From DASQPR01 sp035713725 (GTDB taxonomy: Bacteria; Actinomycetota; Actinomycetes; Mycobacteriales; Micromonosporaceae), in the NCBI GenBank assembly GCA_035713725.1, contig DASTMZ010000078.1, positions 18,469 through 82,468 on the forward strand: DNA of 64,000 nucleotides. The letters are read 5' to 3'. The notes under the pieces are model-generated. The model was not told the origin of the DNA. It saw nothing but the letters and a program-made list of their open reading frames with translations, and made no database searches. Below, one piece after another: positions 1-9,161 of the stretch; the first letter of the stretch is position 1; the number at the start of each line of letters is the position of its first letter. The translations under genes were made by a program, and so were the position numbers.

Positions 1-1
1 G

Positions 2-958
2 GCGGGCGATCCGTTCTTGGTTGACGTGGCGGCGTCGGCGCGTTCGGGGCAGCATCCAACGTTCGCGTTCTTCGGCGCGATCCACGCCTTGCTGCTAAGC
101 GGAGTCGAGCACGAGCTCGCCGACTACTACCCCTCGGTGCGCGGTGCGGCCGCGCTCTCGCCTGAAAGTGCGGGCGCGGCACTGAGAGCTTTCGTCGACA
201 CGTACCAGGAGCCGATTCGGCACACGTTGCAGACGCGACTGGTGCAGACGAACCACGTACAGCGGGCATTGGGGTTGCGTCTATCGCTGGCCGCGATCCG
301 GTCGCGTGTCGGTAGCGCGCCGGTGCATGTGCTGGAGGTTGGCTGCAGCGCCGGACTGCTGTTGCGGCAGGCGGCGTACGGCTACACGCTGGGCGGTCGA
401 CAGTTCGGGCAGCGTGATTCGCGCGTCCAACTTGCCGCCGAGTGGTTCAGCGAGACTGCGGTGCCGGATCTAGACGCATTGCCCGCCGTCGCGTCGGTGA
501 CCGGGATAGATCTCAACCCGCTCGACCCGACAAGCGACGGCGACCGCTTGTGGCTGCAGGCATTGGTGTGGCCCGAAGATACCCGCAAAGCCGAGCTGCT
601 GCGTGCCGCGCTTGGGATCGCGGTGCGAAACCCGGCGATAGTGCTAGCTGGTGACGCAATCGATCTATGTCCAAAGTGGGCGGAAGAGATTCCGTCAGGG
701 GCGGTGCGGGTGGTATTCCATTGCGCCACACGCATGCATGTGCCGACGGAGCGGCGCGCACGTTTCGACGCCGCGATCGAGGGCGTCGGTCACGCCGGAC
801 CGCTGTATCGCGTCGCCATCGAGGTCGACGGCCCGATGCGAACCGACCCGCACGGAACACCCATGTACGGTCTTCAGGTCACCGATCCGATCGGCACCAC
901 GACTGTTCCCTATTACGTCGAGGGCCACCTCGGCTCGGTGCTGCCGACGCTAGATTGA
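2..958 (+). CDS. DUF2332 family protein, 5' end cut by window edge
   Basis: The reading frame is open from the first bases of the window (A-G-D-P-F-L-V-D...), so the true start lies upstream and this is a 3'-partial gene of about 318 visible codons. The protein resembles the actinobacterial DUF2332 family, usually about 330-350 residues. Visible family hallmarks are the FFGAIHALLLSG segment near the N-terminus, an LEVGCSAGL stretch that looks like a glycine-rich Rossmann/SAM-type loop, and a GIDLNPLD stretch further on. The function of the family is not established; the glycine-rich loop hints at a methyltransferase-like fold, but this is inference. It ends 88 bp before a convergent VOC gene. 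The family assignment is fairly sure, the biochemical role is not. Confidence 0.75.
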   Translation, partial: AGDPFLVDVAASARSGQHPTFAFFGAIHALLLSGVEHELADYYPSVRGAAALSPESAGAALRAFVDTYQEPIRHTLQTRLVQTNHVQRALGLRLSLAAIRSRVGSAPVHVLEVGCSAGLLLRQAAYGYTLGGRQFGQRDSRVQLAAEWFSETAVPDLDALPAVASVTGIDLNPLDPTSDGDRLWLQALVWPEDTRKAELLRAALGIAVRNPAIVLAGDAIDLCPKWAEEIPSGAVRVVFHCATRMHVPTERRARFDAAIEGVGHAGPLYRVAIEVDGPMRTDPHGTPMYGLQVTDPIGTTTVPYYVEGHLGSVLPTLD

Positions 959-1046
959 CTGCGCCGCCGGGCAGGCTCGTCGGCGGAGTGCCATCGTATC
1001 GCGGGCCTACAGTCGCATCATGCTCCGCCGGATGCGCGGCTCGTGG

Positions 1047-1484
1047 TCAACTCTTCTTTAGTTCCTCGGCGAGCATCACGATGATGCCGCTCGGGCCGCG
1101 GACATAGGTCAGCTTGTAGACGTCCTGGTAGGTCGCCACGCCGCGCAGCGGGTGGCAGCCGTGCCTCGCGGCGATCTCGAGGGCCTCGTCGATGTTGTCG
1201 ACAGAGAAGGCGACACGGTGCATGCCGATCTCGTTTGGTCTGGTCGGGTTCGTCTCGACAGCATTTGGGTGGATGTACTCGAACAGCTCGAGGCGACCGT
1301 TGCCATCTGGCGTCGCAAGCATGGCGATGTTGGCGTGGTTGCCGTCGAGGCCGACGGCGGTGTCGGTCCAGTCGCCGCTGACCGTGTCGCGGCCAAGGAC
1401 GGTAAGACCGAGGTCGGTGAAAAATGCGATCGTCGCTTCGAGATCTCGAACGGCGATGCCGACGTTCTCGAGCTTAATGGGCAT
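1047..1484 (-). CDS. VOC/glyoxalase superfamily protein
   Basis: A 145-residue protein with the paired beta-alpha-beta-beta-beta layout of the vicinal oxygen chelate superfamily. The first module starts at residues 3-30 (LENVGIAVRDLEATIAFFTDLG) and the second at about 88 (MHRVAFSVDNIDEALE), ending with a GPSGIIVMLAEEL tail typical of glyoxalase/bleomycin-resistance proteins. Possible metal ligands are Glu in the LELFEY strand and Glu in the C-terminal strand. Length is normal for a one-chain VOC domain that dimerises. The substrate cannot be read from sequence; methylmalonyl-CoA epimerase, lactoylglutathione lyase and dioxygenase relatives share this architecture. It lies 17 bp upstream-to-downstream of the next minus-strand gene and may be co-transcribed with it. 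Confidence 0.85.
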   Translation of the reverse strand: MPIKLENVGIAVRDLEATIAFFTDLGLTVLGRDTVSGDWTDTAVGLDGNHANIAMLATPDGNGRLELFEYIHPNAVETNPTRPNEIGMHRVAFSVDNIDEALEIAARHGCHPLRGVATYQDVYKLTYVRGPSGIIVMLAEELKKS

Positions 1485-1501
1485 ACGTCAACTATTCCCC
1501 G

Positions 1502-1798
1502 TCAGCTTCCAGCCCGTCGTCGCGGCTCGACGGTAAATCCGAGTCTTCCGAGGACCGCGACCGCTCCGGTCTTGCCGCCCTCGAAGTCACCAGAGGCAAG
1601 GCGCTGACCCGTGGCCAACTCGTACGCCGTGCCGAGGATCGCCTTCGGCGGGTAGCGGCGTTCGTCCAGCACCAGATCGTAGGTCGTGGTCGGAGCGAAT
1701 CCATGCTTCGAGAAGAACGCGTCCGGCCCCAGCCGGTCATACTCCTTCGTCGCGCGTACGACATGGGTACGCGTCACGGGGTCCCACGTCACCATCAC
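1502..1798 (-). CDS. Stand-alone ScoMcrA-like N-terminal head domain protein
   Basis: A 98-residue protein that matches, by eye, the N-terminal head domain of ScoMcrA-type modification-dependent endonucleases: an RATKEYDRLGPDAFF start, a GF..TTTYDLV hairpin, an RYPPKAILGTAYE segment and a DFEGGKTGAVAVLGRLGF end. ScoMcrA itself is a large multidomain HNH nuclease that recognises modified or phosphorothioated DNA; here none of the SRA, sulfur-binding or HNH parts follow, and the frame stops soon after the domain. GTG at 1798 and ATG at 1795 are both possible starts behind a GAGAGG ribosome-binding site. It could be an independent nucleic-acid-binding protein or a relic of a restriction gene. 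Assignment from remembered family pattern only. Confidence 0.6.
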   Translation of the reverse strand: MMVTWDPVTRTHVVRATKEYDRLGPDAFFSKHGFAPTTTYDLVLDERRYPPKAILGTAYELATGQRLASGDFEGGKTGAVAVLGRLGFTVEPRRRAGS

Positions 1799-2010
1799 GT
1801 CAATCCTCTCTGGGTCGTCGCGACATCATCATTGGAAACGCGCACTTGAATCTTGCGAACGCACGTCAGTGCGGAATCTCTGCGGACTTCGCCAGACGTC
1901 GTAGATCGCGTTGCCAGCACCAGACACCCGATTGTAGTTGGAGCGCGTGCGAATTTTGGCCGTCTGCGCGGGCATCGCGATCACGTCACCCTTGCAGGTG
2001 AGACGGGCCG

Positions 2011-3204
2011 CTATGCAGAAGCGAGCAGCGGGCCGAGGAAGGCCGGGTTGAAGAAGTCGGCCGGTGAGACGGTGGCGGCGTTGACGCTGACGAATGCGTC
2101 CATGGCGGCCTGATTGCCGTGAATCTGGGCGATCAGCTGCTGCATTTCTGGCGGTGGCGGTTCGAGCATCGCCATGTCCGAGGTGAATTCGTAGATCGGC
2201 ATCACCTGCGCGTCGCGGCGTGTGTGGTGCGCGGCCATGGCGGCGTCGAACGTCTGTCGGCTCGACCACACATCGTTCAACGCCTTGGAGACCGACTCGG
2301 CGTCGCGGAACGCGTCGAGGATGCCTTGGGCGGTGATCGGATCCTTGTTGTAGCCCGCGTCGCCGACGAGGACCCATCCAGGCCCGTACGGCTGTCGTAG
2401 GTAGCCGGGCAAGCCCGCTCCGGTGAGCCGTTCGACGCGGGTGGCGGATCGTGCCCGCTCGGCGAACTCGGGTGCCAGCTCGAGGGTGGCGAGCATGTTT
2501 TCCCATGGGTCGGCCTTGAAGGCTTCGGCTTCTGCGTGCGGCCAGCCCATGACGAGCATGGTCAGGCCGTCGTTGGTTGCGCAGGCGCCCCAGCCGCGGT
2601 ACGGCCGGATGTAGATCTCGAATCCGTCGACCGGTAGATCGCGGAAGTAGGTGTAGTAGGCCCATTGCGCCTTCGGGCGGTCGGCGTATTGCTTGGCACC
2701 GACAGTTCGAGCGAGTTGCGAGTTGCGTCCGTCGGCGCCGATCACGACGCGAGTACGTTCGACGACGGCGGCACCGGATTGGTCGTGACCGCGGATACCG
2801 ACGACCGCGCCGTCCTCAATGAGGTATTCGTCAACGCTGAAGCGTTCGCGGAGTTCGGCGCCGGCACGGACCGCGGCGTCGACGAGGATCTTGTCCAACA
2901 CGGTACGGCGCGGCGCGTACGCCGACGAGAGGCCGTCCGCGGGGCGTGGCGTGCCGGTGATGGTGGCGGGCCCGAAGTCGAACGAATACGTCTCAATCGC
3001 CGGCGCCCCGGATGCGATCACCTCGTCCAACAGGCCCCACCGATGCAGCGCGGCAACGGCCGGCGCCTGTACGACGTGGGTGGATACGGTGTCGCTGGGG
3101 AACTCGGCCCGGTCGACGAGCAGCACTCGGTACCCCTGTCGGGCGAGCAGCATTGCGGTCGGTGAACCGGCGCAGCGAGCTCCGACGATGATCGCGTCAT
3201 ACAT
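2011..3204 (-). CDS. FAD-dependent oxidoreductase (group A monooxygenase / geranylgeranyl reductase-like)
   Basis: A 397-residue flavoprotein. Residues 1-35 give a Rossmann dinucleotide fold (YDAIIVGARCAGSPTAMLLARQGYRVLLVDRA, with GxxxxGS in place of the canonical GxGxxG). The second FAD motif is VIGADGRNSQLAR around residue 155, and the GD motif is GWVLVGDAGYNKDPITAQG around residue 277. These three motifs define p-hydroxybenzoate hydroxylase-type NAD(P)H/FAD oxidoreductases. Length is usual. The substrate is unknown. The gene lies 80 bp upstream of the TPR-LuxR gene's 3' end on the same strand, but nothing ties the two functionally. Confidence 0.87.
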   Translation of the reverse strand: MYDAIIVGARCAGSPTAMLLARQGYRVLLVDRAEFPSDTVSTHVVQAPAVAALHRWGLLDEVIASGAPAIETYSFDFGPATITGTPRPADGLSSAYAPRRTVLDKILVDAAVRAGAELRERFSVDEYLIEDGAVVGIRGHDQSGAAVVERTRVVIGADGRNSQLARTVGAKQYADRPKAQWAYYTYFRDLPVDGFEIYIRPYRGWGACATNDGLTMLVMGWPHAEAEAFKADPWENMLATLELAPEFAERARSATRVERLTGAGLPGYLRQPYGPGWVLVGDAGYNKDPITAQGILDAFRDAESVSKALNDVWSSRQTFDAAMAAHHTRRDAQVMPIYEFTSDMAMLEPPPPEMQQLIAQIHGNQAAMDAFVSVNAATVSPADFFNPAFLGPLLASA

Positions 3205-3284
3205 CGCGACTCCCAGTGAGCGTAGGGCGAAACGGATCGCCCGACGATCGCGCGTGATGTCGGCGCGGGGATCGGGGAACTCCC

Positions 3285-4847
3285 CTATTTACGGTCTTGT
3301 TGAGGGACACGTGCCGCGTACGCGGCGGCCTCGGCCCGGCTGTGCAGGCCGAGCTTGCCCAGTATGTTGCCGACGTGGTGCTCGACGGTCTTTCGGCTGA
3401 TGAACAGCCGCTCGGCGATTTGCGGGTTGGACAGGCCGTGCCCCAACAGGTTCAGCACCTCGGACTCGCGGCTGGTCAACACCCGGCCGGCGCGTACCGA
3501 CGTGCTGACCCGTACGCCGAGCGAACGCAGCAGCGCGGTGGCCGCGTCAACATGTCGCGCGGCTCGCAGCCGTTGGAAACCGTCGAGCGCCGAGCGTGCC
3601 TCCGCCAGTGCCACCTCCGGTCGATCGGACGCGAGGGCGGTGGCCAGTTCCAGCCTCGTGCGAGCCAACTCCAGCGGCAGGTCGGCGCCGTCGAAGCCGG
3701 CAATCGCCTCATGCAGACACGACCACGCTTCGTTCGGGTGGCCTTCGGCGAGCCGGACGACGCCACGGGCTAACGCGGCCGACGCTGTCAGGTACATGCT
3801 GCGGTGGCGGGCTGCGGTGGTAGCCAGACGCTCGGCGGTTGCGCCAGCATCGGCCAACCGGCCTTCGGCCAGCTGAACGTCGACGAGCAACGCGAGCAGG
3901 CCACCGGCGGCCGCGCTTTCTGGGGGAAGTTCGGCCAGCCCGCGTGCAAGGGCATCGTCGGCGCGCGCCGTTTGTCCACGCGCCAGGTAAATGGCCGCGA
4001 ATGATTGCGCCGTTTCGGCATCGACGCTCTGGTCCGCCAGGAGTTGCTCGGCCTCCTCGATGCGTCCCTGCCGTACCCGCAGGTCGGCAAGCCGCACGAT
4101 CGCACCGCGGCGCAACGCCGAACGCCGGCCCAACCCCCACAGCTGGACCGCCGTGGTGAGCGCCGCGTCCGCCTCGGGCCACCGACCGGCCGCGGTCAGT
4201 ACGGCGCCGTAGTGGGTGTGGCAGAACGCCGAGACGGCGGGCAGTCGGCGGCGAGCGGCAACTGCCTCGCCGACTCGGATCCATTCGTCTGCTCGTCGTA
4301 CGTCGTGCGCGTGCTCGCAAGCGGAAAACAGCTGACAGAAGATTTCCTCGACGGCGCACACGTCGTCGACTTCGTCACCCGCGACCGCGGCCAGTGCCTC
4401 GTCGAGGAGGGTCATGCCGTCCTCGGTGCGGTCCTCGTGCACGAGGCTCGCGCCGAGATAGGCCAGGGCGGTGAACTCGAGATCGGTGTCGCGACAGCGT
4501 CGCGCAACATCAATCGCGTCATGGAGCAGGGCGTGTTTGCGCGCGCGGTCGGCTTCGAACATGCCGCAATTGAGAGATACCCAGCCGGCCTCCGCCGAGT
4601 CGTCGGCGTTTCCGAGCAGTGTCTTGGCCCTCGCAAGCCAGCCGCTCATCACCGCCATATCGCCTGAGATCTGCCCGTGCATCCCGCCCAGTGTTCGCGC
4701 CATCCGCGCCGCGCCCGCTGCGTCGCCCTGCGACCTGCAGGCGGCATAGGCGCGCTCCCAGGCCGCGAGCGCGGCCGGGAAATCCGAGTCGAAGTAGCGC
4801 GCCCGCGCCTCTGCCTCCATGGCCGCGGCCGCCCCGACAAGCTGCAT
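3285..4847 (-). CDS. TPR-containing LuxR-type transcriptional regulator
   Basis: A cytoplasmic regulator of about 520 residues. Most of the protein is helical, made of degenerate TPR-like repeats from the N-terminus (YFDSDFPAALAAWERAYAACRSQG) to about residue 430. A GerE/LuxR helix-turn-helix occupies the last 65 residues: LTSRESEVLNLLGHGLSNPQIAERLFISRKTVEHHVGNILGKLGL. The frame remains open much further upstream, but that part would lie antisense to the N-acetyltransferase gene and has no protein-like composition, so I start at ATG 4847 (GAGG 11 bp upstream); ATG 4820 is an alternative. It is divergent from the N-acetyltransferase gene with about 108 bp between, so the two may share a control region. 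No ATP-binding STAND module is visible, unlike the large LAL/MalT proteins. Confidence 0.85.
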   Translation of the reverse strand: MQLVGAAAAMEAEARARYFDSDFPAALAAWERAYAACRSQGDAAGAARMARTLGGMHGQISGDMAVMSGWLARAKTLLGNADDSAEAGWVSLNCGMFEADRARKHALLHDAIDVARRCRDTDLEFTALAYLGASLVHEDRTEDGMTLLDEALAAVAGDEVDDVCAVEEIFCQLFSACEHAHDVRRADEWIRVGEAVAARRRLPAVSAFCHTHYGAVLTAAGRWPEADAALTTAVQLWGLGRRSALRRGAIVRLADLRVRQGRIEEAEQLLADQSVDAETAQSFAAIYLARGQTARADDALARGLAELPPESAAAGGLLALLVDVQLAEGRLADAGATAERLATTAARHRSMYLTASAALARGVVRLAEGHPNEAWSCLHEAIAGFDGADLPLELARTRLELATALASDRPEVALAEARSALDGFQRLRAARHVDAATALLRSLGVRVSTSVRAGRVLTSRESEVLNLLGHGLSNPQIAERLFISRKTVEHHVGNILGKLGLHSRAEAAAYAARVPQQDRK

Positions 4848-4955
4848 ACCAATAGCATCCTCGCCCTGCACCGGCGCGGTCACTACCGGGTGCGGCGGGC
4901 GGCCCGACCAACACGGGCAATGACGCCGCAGACAAGCGAAGGAACGCCACGAATA

Positions 4956-5843
4956 ATGGGGGCCATGTTCGAGTCGATGCGTCGGTTGGATCCGGATATC
5001 CAGCGGGCGTATCTCGCTCGTCTCGGTGTCGATGCGGCGCCACCTTCGGTAGCAGGCATGCAATTGCTGGTACAGCGGCACGCTGAACGGGTGCCGTACG
5101 AAACCTTGTGGATCCACTCCGGCGAGGGCTGGAACATCGACCCGTACGAGGCCGCGACGCGTATCGCTCTCAACGGCCGCGGCGGCTACTGCTATCACAT
5201 GAACGGAGCGCTGGGGCTGTTGCTCACATCGCTCGGCTACGCGGTGCGCGGCCACGTCGGAGGAGTGCACGGCCCGGAAGGCCCCAACGCCACCGTGATG
5301 GGGAACCATTTGGTCTTGACCGTCGAGCGGTCGCCGAGCGACGCAAACCCCGGCGGAGTCTGGTACGTAGACGCCGGGTTGGGCGACGCGCTCCACGGCC
5401 CTCTGCCGTTGGTGGCAGGAAAGTACCATCAGCCACCGTTTCGACTCTCCCTCGAGCGGGTCGACAAGTCGCAATGGCATCTCACTCACGACCCTGCCGG
5501 CGGGTTCGCCGGAATGACCTGGACGTCGACCAGCGCGCGCCTGGCCGACTTCGTACCCATGCATCATTGGTTGTCGACGTCGCCGGAGTCCGGGTTCGTC
5601 AAGGTGGCGATGGCCGAACGCCGCGACGCCACTGGCGTAGATGTCATCCGCGGCCTGACGTTGAGCCGGGTCGGCACCGGCGCCCACACCGCTGAGCCCG
5701 TCACTCGGCGCGCAGACTGGTTCGACCTGCTCGCCGACAAGTTCGATCTGCGGCTGCCAAACATGACCTCGGCGACGCGCGACCGACTCTGGGCAAACGT
5801 CCTCGAAGCACACCGCCGGTGGCAAGAGTCGCAAGCCGATTAG
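4956..5843 (+). CDS. nat: Arylamine N-acetyltransferase
   Basis: Transfers an acyl group from acyl-CoA to arylamines, hydrazines or a biosynthetic amine through a Cys thioester. With the start at ATG 4956 the protein has 295 residues, close to the family norm (270-285). The Cys-His-Asp triad is in place: Cys79 in GRGGYCYHMNG, His118 in MGNHLVLTV and Asp139 in WYVDAGLG. ATG 4965 is an equally possible start; the frame upstream of 4956 lacks family similarity. Solitary nat genes in actinobacteria can act on xenobiotics or sterol-derived propionyl-CoA; no biosynthetic partner is visible here. Divergent from the TPR-LuxR gene, which is a candidate regulator by position only. Confidence 0.9.
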   Translation: MGAMFESMRRLDPDIQRAYLARLGVDAAPPSVAGMQLLVQRHAERVPYETLWIHSGEGWNIDPYEAATRIALNGRGGYCYHMNGALGLLLTSLGYAVRGHVGGVHGPEGPNATVMGNHLVLTVERSPSDANPGGVWYVDAGLGDALHGPLPLVAGKYHQPPFRLSLERVDKSQWHLTHDPAGGFAGMTWTSTSARLADFVPMHHWLSTSPESGFVKVAMAERRDATGVDVIRGLTLSRVGTGAHTAEPVTRRADWFDLLADKFDLRLPNMTSATRDRLWANVLEAHRRWQESQAD

Positions 5844-6019
5844 CGCCGCTCCCGCTCGACCAACGCACCGGCGTGTGGTGCCTTGTGCAACAGCGCCGGT
5901 CTTAATCGGTTGTGGCCGGTCGGCTCGGTGACGACGATTTGGTGGCCCCAGGCGTGCGGTAAACGAGCACAGCCTCGATCGGTTTGTGGATTCGGCGACC
6001 GGCGGGAAGGAGACGGAGC

Positions 6020-8086
6020 GTGGGCGCGAGCCCTGTCGATGAGTCGACCGGCACAGCGGAAATCGCAACGGAAGCGGCGTATCTGGCTGCTGCCAGAGCA
6101 GCACTACGGCGGATGCATGAGGACGTTCTGGCCACTGAGACACCGAAGCTGGTGTCCGGCACAGACGAGGTGTGGTTCAACACGATGTACCGCATGGCCC
6201 GGTCCCAGCGTGCGCGAGACCTCGTGGACATGCCGGAGATCCCATTGTTCTTCGGCCGGCTCGACTACGAGCGCGGCATCATCAGCGAACTGGGTTCGGG
6301 CGGAGGCCGCGTCGACCAGGTGTACGTGGGCCGGCGGCACGTACGCGACAACGATGGCACGCCGCTAGTCGTGGACTGGCGCGCACCAGTGTCCGCGCCG
6401 TTCTATCAGGCCACGTTTGATCACCCCAATGGAGTACGCCGGCGCCGCCGGTACGGGTTCTCCGACGCTGGGCAACTGACCGCCTACGAAGATGAGTCGC
6501 TCACGACTGGGCCGGTGGACGGGTCAAGTGCGCTGCTGACGGCGGAGATCGAACGGCCGCGCTCCGGGCCGATGCGCGACATCGTCGCGACGATCCAACC
6601 CGAGCAGGACGCTCTGGTACGTGCGCCGTTGCAACCGAGCATCTGCGTGCAGGGCGCGCCAGGCACCGGCAAGACGGCGGTGGGGCTGCATCGACTGGCG
6701 TACCTGCTCTACACCGAGCCTCGGCGACTCGGCGCCGGTGTCACGGTCGTGGGTCCGAACCGATCATTTCTCGCGTACATCAGGCACGTACTACCCACTC
6801 TCGGCGAGGTCTCGGTTGTGCAGGAGACCGTTGACGAACTCATCGACCGCCCAGTGACCGGCGCCGACCCCGAAGACACCGCCCGGCTCAAGGGCGACGT
6901 GCGGATGGCCGAGGTGCTACGCCACGCCCTATGGAGCCACGTCCGTGCGCCCGATAGTGACCTGGTCTACATCCGCGGCGCGACTCGCTACCGAGTCGCC
7001 CGCGGCGCGGTTTCCCGGGTCGTGAATGACCTGCGTGCCGCCAGCCGCTACGCACCGGGTCGCGATGGCGTAGCGCAGCGGCTCGCCAGTCTTGTTCTCA
7101 TGCAGATGGAACGGCGCGGAGCCACGCCCGACGATCGCGATCTGAGCACGGTGGCCCGCTCAGCACCGGTCAAACAACTACTCGACACGATATGGCCCAA
7201 ACTCTCGCCCGAGCAGGTGCTGTTCCGGCTGCTGTCCGATGCAGACTTTCTGGCCGCCTCGGCAGTTGACCGGTTCACCCCGGCAGAACAAGCGGCCTTG
7301 ATGTGGCCGAAGCCGTACCGGTCGACGAAGTCTGCCAGGTGGACCACGGCGGACGTGGCGTTGCTCGACGAGCTCGCCAACCTTCTCGACCACACGCCGT
7401 CATTGAGCCACATCGTGGTCGACGAGGCGCAGGATCTCAGCCCGATGCAGTGTCGGGCGCTCGGCCGTCGGTGCGTCAGCGGATCCCTCACCGTCCTCGG
7501 CGACATCGCGCAAGGCACGAGCCCGTGGGCGATTGACGACTGGCCGACGTTGCTGGCGCATCTCGGCAAGCCGGACACCCAGCTGGTCGTACTGGACCGC
7601 GGCTTTCGCGTGCCAGCACAGATCATCGACTACGCAGCCCGCCTTCTCCCAGACATCGCACCGGGTCTGGCACCGCCGAGCTCAGTACGCCAGTCACCGG
7701 GAGCGCTGCAGATAAGCCGCGCCACCGCGGAGTCCCTACCGGACGTTGTCATTCGGGCCTGCCATCAACATCTGGCCGGGCCGGGCTCGATCGGACTCAT
7801 CGCTTCTGATGTCGACATCGCTACCTTGAACGAGCGCGTACGGTCCGCAGGCATCGAGAGCGCACTACTAGGCCACGACGAGGACGCGCTTGAGTCAACG
7901 CGCCTGGTATGCGTACCGGCGAACCTCGCCAAGGGACTCGAGTTCGACGCGGTTATCGTCGTGGAGCCCAGCCGCATCGTTGCCGCGGAGACCAGAGGTC
8001 TCCACCGTTTGTACGTCGCGTTCACCCGTGCCGTCAGCACACTGCACGTGATTCACGCCGATCCGCTACCCCCGGCCCTGGCGTAG
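6020..8086 (+). CDS. helD: HelD-type RNA polymerase-associated UvrD-like helicase
   Basis: A superfamily 1 ATPase of 688 residues, the size of actinobacterial class II HelD. Visible features: an N-terminal helical arm with the family segment YRMARSQRARDLVDMPEIPL followed by FFGRLDYE (about residues 45-75) and VVDWRAPVSAPFYQAT (about 115); Walker A GAPGTGKT at residues 212-219; Walker B and motif II VVDEAQD near 466-472; and the C-terminal VPANLAKGLEFDAVIVVEP and LYVAFTRAV motifs. HelD proteins remove stalled RNA polymerase from DNA, and some (HelR) protect against rifamycins. GTG 6020 is preferred because AGGAG lies 7 bp upstream; longer forms add residues without a ribosome-binding site. Confidence 0.9.
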   Translation: MGASPVDESTGTAEIATEAAYLAAARAALRRMHEDVLATETPKLVSGTDEVWFNTMYRMARSQRARDLVDMPEIPLFFGRLDYERGIISELGSGGGRVDQVYVGRRHVRDNDGTPLVVDWRAPVSAPFYQATFDHPNGVRRRRRYGFSDAGQLTAYEDESLTTGPVDGSSALLTAEIERPRSGPMRDIVATIQPEQDALVRAPLQPSICVQGAPGTGKTAVGLHRLAYLLYTEPRRLGAGVTVVGPNRSFLAYIRHVLPTLGEVSVVQETVDELIDRPVTGADPEDTARLKGDVRMAEVLRHALWSHVRAPDSDLVYIRGATRYRVARGAVSRVVNDLRAASRYAPGRDGVAQRLASLVLMQMERRGATPDDRDLSTVARSAPVKQLLDTIWPKLSPEQVLFRLLSDADFLAASAVDRFTPAEQAALMWPKPYRSTKSARWTTADVALLDELANLLDHTPSLSHIVVDEAQDLSPMQCRALGRRCVSGSLTVLGDIAQGTSPWAIDDWPTLLAHLGKPDTQLVVLDRGFRVPAQIIDYAARLLPDIAPGLAPPSSVRQSPGALQISRATAESLPDVVIRACHQHLAGPGSIGLIASDVDIATLNERVRSAGIESALLGHDEDALESTRLVCVPANLAKGLEFDAVIVVEPSRIVAAETRGLHRLYVAFTRAVSTLHVIHADPLPPALA

Positions 8087-8144
8087 CACACAGAGGGTAG
8101 GTCTGCAGTTCCGACGGGAGCGACGGGCGGGCAGGATAGGACAC

Positions 8145-9155
8145 ATGCGACTGCTGGTACTAGGCGGCACGGCCTTCCTTGGCCGGGCGTTCGCGAGCGC
8201 CGCGCTCGAATCCGGGCACCACGTCACCTGCGCCGCGCGCGGAGTCACGGGCCGACCGCCGGACGGCGTCCATCTCGTACGGGTCGACCGGAACGCGCCG
8301 GACGCTTACGGCCAGATAGGCGGCGACTTCGATGCCGTGGTGGACGTGTCCAATCGCCCGTCGCACGTGCGCGCGGCCGTGTCCGCGCTAGCCGACCGTG
8401 TCGACCACTGGATGTACGTATCCAGCATCTCGGTCTACTCGGACTACGCCACCCCGGGTCAGCGCACGACCGCGCCGACGGTGCCGGCTGCGCCACCGGA
8501 CGTGGACGACCCGGAAGCCGACGGGTACGCGCAGTACCGTCCCTGCAAGATGGCCTGCGAGGAGGCGGTACGAGAAGCGGTCGCGGAGACGCGCGCGTTC
8601 ATCTGTCGGCCCGGAATGATCGCGGGCGCCGGGGATGTGACCGGGCGGTTCACGTACTGGGTGGCGCGCCTTTCCCGCGGCGGCGAGGTACTGGTGCCGG
8701 GCGGGCCGGACGACGCGGTGCAGTGGGTCGACGTGCGGGACCTAGCCGAGTGGCTGGTACGGGTGGCCGCCAGCCGTACCAGTGGGGTGTACGACGGCAT
8801 CGGCGTGCCCGTACCGCGCACCGAGTTCCTGGCCGGCATTGCCGAAGGTGTGGGCGTGCAGGCCGACTGCACATACGTGTCGCACGACTTTCTGACCGGA
8901 CGGGGAATCAATCTCTGGGGCGGCCCGCGCTCTCTGCCGTTCTGGTTCCCGCTTCCCGAGTACGCCGGAGTCCTGTCCCGGGACACCGCGGACACGCTGG
9001 CGGCGGGCCTGACCCTCCGGCCGCTCGCAGACACCGCCCGCTTCACGCACGATTGGTGGCGCTCCCAGCTACCCGCCGACGGGCGGTTAGGAGCCGGCCT
9101 CACTGCGCCGGAGGAGGCGGAAATCCTCGAGGCATGGCGCGTCACCCGGCATTGA
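8145..9155 (+). CDS. NAD-dependent epimerase/dehydratase family protein (extended SDR)
   Basis: A 336-residue extended short-chain dehydrogenase. The N-terminus is a clean Rossmann fold (MRLLVLGGTAFLGRAFASAAL, GGTxFLG). FDAVVDVSNRP around residue 65 is followed by the WMYVSSISVYSD strand at about 90, which carries the Ser of the catalytic region. The Tyr of the usual YxxxK motif would be in DGYAQYRPCKMACE (Y-R-P-C-K, near 130), so the catalytic Tyr and Lys appear to be present. A later WVDVRDLAEWLV segment is typical of sugar-nucleotide or isoflavone-reductase-like SDRs. No sugar or natural-product genes are adjacent, so the substrate is unknown. It converges on the two-component operon; only 32 bp, containing short tandem repeats, separates the stops. 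Confidence 0.85.
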   Translation: MRLLVLGGTAFLGRAFASAALESGHHVTCAARGVTGRPPDGVHLVRVDRNAPDAYGQIGGDFDAVVDVSNRPSHVRAAVSALADRVDHWMYVSSISVYSDYATPGQRTTAPTVPAAPPDVDDPEADGYAQYRPCKMACEEAVREAVAETRAFICRPGMIAGAGDVTGRFTYWVARLSRGGEVLVPGGPDDAVQWVDVRDLAEWLVRVAASRTSGVYDGIGVPVPRTEFLAGIAEGVGVQADCTYVSHDFLTGRGINLWGGPRSLPFWFPLPEYAGVLSRDTADTLAAGLTLRPLADTARFTHDWWRSQLPADGRLGAGLTAPEEAEILEAWRVTRH

Positions 9156-9161
9156 TTTCAT

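Noticed and set aside
4848..6143. N-terminal extension of the TPR-LuxR frame up to 952 residues
   Set aside because: It lies antisense to the N-acetyltransferase gene with its intact catalytic triad, has an Arg/Pro/Ser-rich shadow composition, and the TPR sequence begins only at 4,847.
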